Source: Rubrivivax sp. (GTDB lineage Bacteria > Pseudomonadota > Gammaproteobacteria > Burkholderiales > Burkholderiaceae_C). From it: a DNA stretch of 64,000 nt. Shown one piece after another: positions 58,553 to 64,000 of the stretch (positions are counted from its first letter, which is position 1; each line of letters begins with the position of its first letter). Under the pieces are notes generated by a model that was not told the DNA's origin, did no database searches, and was given only the letters and a program-made list of their open reading frames with translations. The position numbers and the translations under genes were made by a program. The stretch lies in the NCBI GenBank assembly GCA_019635285.1, contig JAHBZS010000011.1:1-64000 (forward strand). Reading direction: 5' to 3'.

Positions 58553-59503
58553 ATGAAGCCGTCCACCATCAGCGCCGAAGCGCTGTTCGAAGCGCATCGC
58601 GCCGCGATGCGCTGGGAATGGATTGCCGGCCACGCCCACCCCGAGCGCCATTTCGACGACAACGCGGTCCGTGACGCCCGCTCGGCGGCCGACCTGGTCG
58701 GCTACCTGAACTACGTGCATCCCTACCGGGTGCAGATCGTCGGCCGTCGCGAGGCGGCCTACCTGACGTCCTCGTCCGCCGACGACCAGGAGCGGCGCAT
58801 CTCGCGCATCGTCACGCTGGAGCCGCCGGTGCTGATCGTCGCCGACGACGTGCCGCCGCCGCCGCGGCTGGTGGCCATGTGCGACCGCGCCGAGATCCCG
58901 CTGTTCCAGACCGCCGAATCGGCCGGCCACGTGATCGACGTGGTGCGCGGCTACCTGGGGCAGCACTTCGCCGAGCGCACCACGCGCCACGGCGTGTTCA
59001 TGGACATCCTCGGGCTGGGCGTGCTGATCACCGGCGAATCCGGCCTGGGCAAGAGCGAACTCGGGCTGGAACTGATCTCGCGCGGCCACGGCCTGGTGGC
59101 CGACGACGCGGTGGACCTGTACCGCGTGTCGCAGACCGCACTGGACGGCCGTTGCCCCGACCTGCTGCTGAACCTGCTGGAGGTGCGCGGCATCGGCCTG
59201 CTCGACATCAAGGCCATCTTCGGCGAGACCGCGGTGCGCCGCAAGATGCGGCTCAAGCTCATCGTGCACCTGGTGCGCAAGGAAACGATGGAGCGCGAGT
59301 TCGAGCGCCTGCCCTACGAGCCGCTTTACGAGGACATCCTCGGCATCGCCGTGCGCAAGGTGGTGATCGCGGTGGATGCCGGCCGCAACCTGGCGGTGCT
59401 GGTCGAGGCCGCGGTGCGCAACACCGTGCTGCAGCTGCGCGGCATCGATACCTATCAGGAATTCATCAAGCGCCACCAGGCGGCGATGGACGACCCGCAG
59501 TAG
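58553..59503 (+). CDS. hprK: HPr kinase/phosphorylase
   Basis: 316-residue HprK, which phosphorylates and dephosphorylates a serine of HPr/NPr. P-loop [14 protein letters not shown] begins at 161; the HPrK signature [20 protein letters not shown] follows near 205-225; H146 and the [10 protein letters not shown] block precede the P-loop. Complete. In Betaproteobacteria it couples the PTS-Ntr chain to metabolism. Thirty-one bases after ptsN. Confidence 0.96.
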   Translation: MKPSTISAEALFEAHRAAMRWEWIAGHAHPERHFDDNAVRDARSAADLVGYLNYVHPYRVQIVGRREAAYLTSSSADDQERRISRIVTLEPPVLIVADDVPPPPRLVAMCDRAEIPLFQTAESAGHVIDVVRGYLGQHFAERTTRHGVFMDILGLGVLITGESGLGKSELGLELISRGHGLVADDAVDLYRVSQTALDGRCPDLLLNLLEVRGIGLLDIKAIFGETAVRRKMRLKLIVHLVRKETMEREFERLPYEPLYEDILGIAVRKVVIAVDAGRNLAVLVEAAVRNTVLQLRGIDTYQEFIKRHQAAMDDPQ

Positions 59504-59558
59504 CCGGCGCGCAAGCCGGCGACCGCCATTCCGATCTGGCGCGGCAGCGTGCGCGTCA

Positions 59559-60362
59559 TCAGGGCGCCGTCAGCCGCTCGTCGAAGATCGCCACGGCACG
59601 TGTCCAGCCCGCCGAGGCGCCACGGATCTTGTGCGGGAAGCAGCTGATGTAGAAGCCGTTGGCCGGCAGCGACTCCAGGTTGTGCAGCTTCTCCAGGTGG
59701 CAGTAGCCGATGTCGCGGCCGGCCTTGTGGCCCTCCCAGATCAGCGACGCATCGTGCGTCTCGCCGTACTTCTTGGCGGTGTGCACGAAGGGCGCGTCCC
59801 AGCTCCACGCGTCGGTGCCGGTCAGGCGCACGCCGCGTTCCAGCAGGTACATCGTCGCCTCGTAGCCCATGCCGCAGCCGGCGGCCACGTAGTCCGGGTT
59901 GCCGTAGCGTGAGCCGGCGCGCGTGTTCACCACCACGATCTCCAGCGGCTGGAGGGTGTGGCCGATGCGCTTGAGCTCGGCCTCGACATCCGCCGCGGTG
60001 ACCACGTAGCCGTCGCCGAAGTGGCGGAAGTCCAGCTTCACCCCGGGCTGGAAGCACCACTCCAGCGGCACCTCATGGATGGCGATGGCGCGTTCCTTGT
60101 GGCCCAGCGCCTTGTTCATCGTGCTGTGGAAGTGATACGGCGCGTCCAGGTGCGTGCCGTTGTGCGTGGACAGGTTGATCATCTCCACCGCCCAGCCTTC
60201 GCCGTCGGGCAGGTCTTCCTTCTTCAACCCCGGGAAGAAGGGCTCGATCTGCTCGAAGGTGTTGTCGTGCGTGAAGTACTGGATCTTCGGCGCGAAGGCC
60301 GGCGGATCGCTCAGCACGTCGTTTTCCAGGTAGATCGACAGGTCGACGAACTTGCGGGTCAT
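59559..60362 (-). CDS. Cyclase-family metal hydrolase (kynurenine-formamidase-like)
   Basis: 267-residue member of the cyclase family (kynurenine formamidase, isatin hydrolase). The metal-binding signature H-x-G-T-H-x-D-x-P-x-H is present as HNGTHLDAPYHFH near residue 67. C-terminal GYCHLEKLHNLESLP is also typical. It probably opens a cyclic amide or formamide. Last gene in a minus-strand run after an ABC importer, 13 bases after the permease stop, so the importer may bring in its substrate. Confidence 0.9.
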   Translation of the reverse strand: MTRKFVDLSIYLENDVLSDPPAFAPKIQYFTHDNTFEQIEPFFPGLKKEDLPDGEGWAVEMINLSTHNGTHLDAPYHFHSTMNKALGHKERAIAIHEVPLEWCFQPGVKLDFRHFGDGYVVTAADVEAELKRIGHTLQPLEIVVVNTRAGSRYGNPDYVAAGCGMGYEATMYLLERGVRLTGTDAWSWDAPFVHTAKKYGETHDASLIWEGHKAGRDIGYCHLEKLHNLESLPANGFYISCFPHKIRGASAGWTRAVAIFDERLTAP

Positions 60363-60375
60363 GGGTGGGTCTCCT

Positions 60376-61137
60376 TCAGCGTCGTTGCCACTTCAGCCAT
60401 TGTGCTTCGGCCAGTGCCAGCAGGGCATTGCTCACCAGCCCGATCAGCCCCAGCAGCACGATGCCGGCAAAGAGCTCGCTGGCGCGGAAAGCCCGTGCCG
60501 CCAGCAGGATCGCCTGCCCCAGGCCGGGCTGCGAGGCGATCATCTCGCCCACCACCGAGACGATCAGCGCCACCGTCAGCGCCAGGCGCATGCCGGCCAG
60601 GATGTCGGGCAGCGCGTTCGGCAGGCCGATCTTCCACACGTAGGCCCTGCGGCTCAGGCCCAGGCAGCGCGCCACTTCCTGCAGCCGCGGCTGCACCGCC
60701 ACCAGCCCGTGGATCGTGCCCAGCAGCACCGGCCACATCGCGCCGAAGGCCACCACCGCCAGCACCATCGCCGGGTTGAGGCCGAAGATGGCAATGGCCA
60801 GCGGCAGCAACGCCGACGCCGGCAGCGGCCGCACGAATTCCAGCATCGGCTGCAGGTACGCGCGCACCGTCGCCGACAAGCCGACCACCACGCCCAGCGC
60901 GATGCCCGCCAGCGAGGCCAGCAGCCAGCCCAGCACCATGCGCCAGGTCGTGGCCAGCGTGAAGGCGGCCAGCTCGCCGCTGCTCAGCCCTTCGTGCAGG
61001 CTCTGCAACGTGGCCTCGGGCGTGGGCAGGAAGACGCGGCTGATCCAGCCGCCGTGGCTGGCCGCCCACCACAGCGCCAGCACGCCGGCCAGCAGCGCCA
61101 GCGAGGCGCTCGCGTCGGCCAGCGACACGCGCTTCAT
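60376..61137 (-). CDS. NitT/TauT-type ABC transporter permease (second)
   Basis: 253-residue SsuC/TauC-like permease with about six helices. The EAA loop is EVARCLGLSRRAYVWKIGLPNALPDI. MKRVSLADASASLALLAG start overlaps the upstream permease stop (ATGA). Two non-identical permeases for one importer suggest a heterodimeric channel. Confidence 0.92.
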   Translation of the reverse strand: MKRVSLADASASLALLAGVLALWWAASHGGWISRVFLPTPEATLQSLHEGLSSGELAAFTLATTWRMVLGWLLASLAGIALGVVVGLSATVRAYLQPMLEFVRPLPASALLPLAIAIFGLNPAMVLAVVAFGAMWPVLLGTIHGLVAVQPRLQEVARCLGLSRRAYVWKIGLPNALPDILAGMRLALTVALIVSVVGEMIASQPGLGQAILLAARAFRASELFAGIVLLGLIGLVSNALLALAEAQWLKWQRR

Positions 61138-61898
61138 GCGGTGGCCTCGCCCATCGCACGCGCCACGCGGCCTTGCAGCTTCAGCGCCAGCAGGTTGATG
61201 ACGTAACCGACCACGCCGATCCAGCCCAGCCAGGCCAGCATCAGCGCCGGGTCCAGCCCCTGCTGCGCGATCATCATCGCGTAGCCCATGCCGTGCGGGT
61301 TGGCGGCGATCTCCACGGTCACCGCCACCACCAGCGCGATGGCCACGCCCAGGCGCAGCGCGACGAAGAGACGCGGCACGCAAGCCGGCAGCACGATCTT
61401 GACGCCACGCTGCCAGGCGCTCAGGCCCAGCACGCGGCCCACCTCCAGCAGCGAGGGTTCCACCTGGCGCACCGCGGCGCGCGTCAGGATGAGCATCGGC
61501 CAGACGGCGGCGAAGGCGATCACCGCGGTCTCCATGCGCAGGCCGAAGCCGAAGACCAGCATCGCCAGCGGGATCAGTGCGACGGACGGAATCGGCCGCA
61601 GCAGCTCGACGCTCAAGGCACTGCTGGCATCGGCACGGCGCGACAGCCCCAGCAGCAGCCCGCCGGCGACGCCCAGCAGCGACGCGATCAGCAGCCCGAG
61701 CGCCGCCGAGCCCAGCGTGAACCACGTGGCCTGCCACAACGAACCGTCGCGCGCCGCGCCCAGCCAGGCGAGCAGCGCCGCGCTCGGCGCCGCGATGGCG
61801 TCGCTGCCGGCCGCCACGGTGCGCGCGTAGAGCTCCAGCGCGGCCAGCAGACCCAGCGGCACCCACCAGGCGCGCAGCCGCGCCACGAGCTCAGGCAT
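61134..61898 (-). CDS. NitT/TauT-type ABC transporter permease (first)
   Basis: 254-residue permease of the same family; EAA loop EVGRVLGLSAWQRGVKIVLPACVPRL. ATG overlaps the end of the ATPase gene by eight bases. Membrane helices at about 13-30, 60-85, 105-125, 130-150, 190-215, 225-245. Confidence 0.92.
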   Translation of the reverse strand: MPELVARLRAWWVPLGLLAALELYARTVAAGSDAIAAPSAALLAWLGAARDGSLWQATWFTLGSAALGLLIASLLGVAGGLLLGLSRRADASSALSVELLRPIPSVALIPLAMLVFGFGLRMETAVIAFAAVWPMLILTRAAVRQVEPSLLEVGRVLGLSAWQRGVKIVLPACVPRLFVALRLGVAIALVVAVTVEIAANPHGMGYAMMIAQQGLDPALMLAWLGWIGVVGYVINLLALKLQGRVARAMGEATA

Positions 61899-62667
61899 GG
61901 CCCTGCTCGATGAAGCCGAAGAGCTCGCGGCGCAACTGCAGGAAGGCCGGCTGCTCCTTGGTGCTCAGCTGGTCGCGCGGCCGCGATAGGGGCACGTCCA
62001 GCATGCGCGCCAGGCTGGGCCGGCCCGGGCCGGGGTCGGCCTGCAGCGCGATCACGCGGTCGCCCAGGTAGATGGCCTCTTCCAGGTCGTGGGTGACGAA
62101 GAGCACCGTCAGCCCCTGCTCCTGCACCAGCCGCGCCACCTCGTCCTGCAGCCCATGCCGCGTCAGCGCGTCCAGCGCGCCGAAGGGCTCGTCCATCAAC
62201 AGCAGCTGCGGCGCCTGCGCCAGGCAGCGCGCGATCTGCACGCGCTGCTGCATGCCGCCCGACAGCTGCGCCGGAAACTTGTGTGCGTGCGCGGCCAGCC
62301 CCACCTTGGACAGCACGTCGGCAATGCGTGCCGCGCGTTCGGCCTTCGGCACGCCAGCGGCTTCGAGCGCCAGGCTGATGTTGCCCTGCACCGTGCGCCA
62401 GGGCAGCAGCGCACGGCCATAGTCCTGAAACACGAAAGCCACCTCGCGCGACGGCTGCGTCACCGGCACCCCGTCGCGGCGCACCGTGCCGCCGGTGGGG
62501 GTGACCAGGCCGCTGGCCGCGCGCAGCAGCGTGGTCTTGCCGCAGCCGCTGGCGCCGACGATGCAGACGAATTCGCCGCGCCCGACCTCGAAGGAGGTGG
62601 GCGACAGGATCTCGCGCCCGCCGAGATGGATCGCGACGCGGTCGAAGGCGAGCAGCGGCGCGCTCAA
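61891..62667 (-). CDS. NitT/TauT-type ABC transporter ATPase
   Basis: 258-residue ATP-binding subunit. Walker A GASGCGKTTLL, signature LSGGMQQRVQIAR, Walker B LLLMDEPFGALD and the H-loop FVTHDLEEA are all intact. TTG start 16 bases after the binding-protein stop; no ATG nearby in frame. Drives import of the ligand carried by the next upstream gene's product. Confidence 0.94.
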   Translation of the reverse strand: MSAPLLAFDRVAIHLGGREILSPTSFEVGRGEFVCIVGASGCGKTTLLRAASGLVTPTGGTVRRDGVPVTQPSREVAFVFQDYGRALLPWRTVQGNISLALEAAGVPKAERAARIADVLSKVGLAAHAHKFPAQLSGGMQQRVQIARCLAQAPQLLLMDEPFGALDALTRHGLQDEVARLVQEQGLTVLFVTHDLEEAIYLGDRVIALQADPGPGRPSLARMLDVPLSRPRDQLSTKEQPAFLQLRRELFGFIEQGHA

Positions 62668-62683
62668 AGCGGACGGGCGAGCC

Positions 62684-63625
62684 TCACTTGACGATCAACG
62701 TCGCCAGGTCGGGGCTGCTCTTCAGCATGTCCTGGTCCTTCATCAGGCCCACCCAGTAGGCCAGCTGCTTCTCGGTGACGATCGGCCCAGGCGGCGAGAT
62801 CTGCGCCTTGGCCAGCACCTCGGGCGGCAGCTTGATGAATTTGCCGATGGCCGCGCGCACCGCGGCATCGTTCTTCGGGTCCTTCAGGAAGTTGGCGCCG
62901 TCGACGATGGACTCGCGGAAAGCCTTCGCCGCGCCGGCGTTGGCCTTGGCCCAGGCGCGCGTGGCGGCATAGACGATGGTCGGGTTGCCCTCGGGCAGGA
63001 AGGTCGAGTAGTAGGACACCACGTAGCCGGCGCCGCTGTCGGTGATGCGCGCCATGAAGGGGTCGGCCGTGACCACCGCGTCGATCGAGCCGCCGCGCAG
63101 CAGGTCGCCATGCTGCGGGAACGGCGCCTCGACGAAGTTCACCTTCTTGTAGTCGACGCCGTTGGCCTTGAGCCAGGCGCGGAAGGTCACCTGCAGGAAG
63201 GCGCCCAGGCCGGGCACGCCGACCTTCTTGCCGATGAAGTCCTGCGGCGTCTTGATGGCCGAGCCGGAGCGCGCCACCACGCCGAAGCCGGTGATGGCCT
63301 TGGACGTGACGCCGGCGCCGGCGAGCACGACCAGGTCCAGCCCGCCGTCCACCGCCTGCAGGAAGACCGACGGCGTGGGCCCGCCGACCTGCAGCGAATC
63401 GGACTGCAGCGCCGCTGGAATGGTCGAGTTCAGCGGGATGAACTTCAGCTCGACATCCAGGTTGCGCTTCTTGAAGAAGCCCTGCTCGGCGGCCACGAAG
63501 GCCGACGCGAAGTCGGTGACCGCGGTATAGCCCAGCACGATCTTCGTCGCCTGCGCGCGCGCCGGCAGCGCCAGGGGCAGCGTGGCGGCGGCCGCCAGGC
63601 TGCCGATCAGGGTACGTCGTTGCAT
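62684..63625 (-). CDS. NitT/TauT-type (SsuA/THI5-like) substrate-binding protein
   Basis: 313-residue periplasmic protein with a signal peptide (RRTLIGSLAAAATLPLALPARAQ) and two-lobed SsuA/TauA fold: KIVLGYTAVTDFASAFVAAE, LQVGGPTPSVFLQAV, GKKVGVPGLGAFLQVTFRAW, SIDAVVTADPFMARI. Ligand unknown (sulfonate, nitrile, pyrimidine or other heterocycle). First gene of the binding protein-ATPase-permease-permease-cyclase operon. Confidence 0.93.
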   Translation of the reverse strand: MQRRTLIGSLAAAATLPLALPARAQATKIVLGYTAVTDFASAFVAAEQGFFKKRNLDVELKFIPLNSTIPAALQSDSLQVGGPTPSVFLQAVDGGLDLVVLAGAGVTSKAITGFGVVARSGSAIKTPQDFIGKKVGVPGLGAFLQVTFRAWLKANGVDYKKVNFVEAPFPQHGDLLRGGSIDAVVTADPFMARITDSGAGYVVSYYSTFLPEGNPTIVYAATRAWAKANAGAAKAFRESIVDGANFLKDPKNDAAVRAAIGKFIKLPPEVLAKAQISPPGPIVTEKQLAYWVGLMKDQDMLKSSPDLATLIVK

Positions 63626-63779
63626 AGATGTCTCCGGGTTTCGGTTTGGGTGTATCGCATGCTAACCGTGCCTTCGGCCGCCGGGCCCGGCGGCGCTGAG
63701 CGGCGCGCCCCGATGCCCGGGCCGGGCACGAAGTGAGCTTCGATGCACATGCCGTGCGAGGCTGCCTTGTCGGGCGTCG

Positions 63780-64000
63780 TCAACGCTTGCGCGCCAGCTT
63801 CGGGTCGAGCAGGTCGCGCAGCCCGTCGCCCATCAGGTTCAGCCCCAGCACCGCGAGCGCGATCGCCGCGCCGGGCCAGATGGCCAGCTGCGGCGCCTGG
63901 AACATCTGTGTCTGCGCCTCGTTGAGCATGCGGCCCCAGCTGGGCGTGGGCGGCTGCGTGCCCAGCCCCAGGTAGCTGAGCGCCGCCTCGGCCAGGATGG
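63780..64000 (-). CDS. DppC-like peptide/nickel ABC transporter permease (3' part)
   Basis: Cut by the window edge; only the last 73 residues are present. Translation from the minus strand reads [20 protein letters not shown], then WGRMLNEA and a final helix ending [16 protein letters not shown]-stop. The segment LSYLGLG...PSWG is diagnostic of OppC/DppC permeases (BPD_transp_1). The rest of the transporter would lie to the right of this window. Confidence 0.9.
   Translation of the reverse strand, partial: ILAEAALSYLGLGTQPPTPSWGRMLNEAQTQMFQAPQLAIWPGAAIALAVLGLNLMGDGLRDLLDPKLARKR

Overview
The window is a GC-rich chromosomal segment of a betaproteobacterium, most likely of the order Burkholderiales (Rubrivivax/Leptothrix/Ideonella-like). 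The evidence is the very high GC, the hpf-ptsN-hprK order, the glnE/yhdP/nitrilase neighbourhood, and a Bug-type tripartite tricarboxylate (TTT) transporter. No rRNA, tRNA, CRISPR array, prophage or insertion sequence was seen. This placement is inferred from gene content only.

Layout. 0-8.5 kb: NhaR-like regulator, TerC, AEC transporter, an orphan PhnD-like binding protein, topB, a SET-domain protein, birA and a small SPOR-like protein. 8.5-15.3 kb (minus strand): tkt-gap followed closely by two subtilases whose C-termini look like GlyGly-CTERM sorting tails. 15.4-19.5 kb: murU, a UbiH-like hydroxylase, and phoX with a candidate Pho box. 19.9-31.8 kb: peroxiredoxin, pgm (beside the decayed tail of a sugar kinase), a small zinc-ribbon-like protein, nitrilase-yhdP, glnE, a rhombosortase that probably processes the subtilases, and a GST. 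31.9-34.4 kb: six short minus-strand genes (hypothetical, YCII, VOC, TfoX, GNAT, ABM).

34.7-50.3 kb is the most coherent module and reads as oxalate-to-CO2 catabolism. It contains fdhD, a TctC/TctB/TctA transporter, a cytidylate-kinase-like/BON fusion, a Crp/Fnr regulator, oxalyl-CoA decarboxylase (oxc), formyl-CoA transferase (frc), an ADP-forming acyl-CoA synthetase, a fused FdsG-FdsB diaphorase and the molybdenum formate dehydrogenase subunit FdsA. Expected flow: oxalate is imported, activated to oxalyl-CoA, decarboxylated to formyl-CoA, and CoA is passed back to oxalate by Frc. The released formate is then oxidised with NAD+. A TTGAC-N4-GTCAA palindrome lies before tctC, between the regulator and oxc, and before a distant LysR gene. 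The regulator has the FNR-type E-x-x-S-R recognition helix that would suit it, so these are candidate operators of one regulon.

50.3-64 kb: two TerC-universal-stress-protein fusions, the second behind a yybP-ykoY manganese riboswitch; small hypothetical genes; a LysR regulator; a histone-deacetylase-like amidohydrolase; corA; hpf-ptsN-hprK; a NitT/TauT-type ABC transporter with a cyclase-family hydrolase; and the 3' end of a DppC-like permease running off the window.
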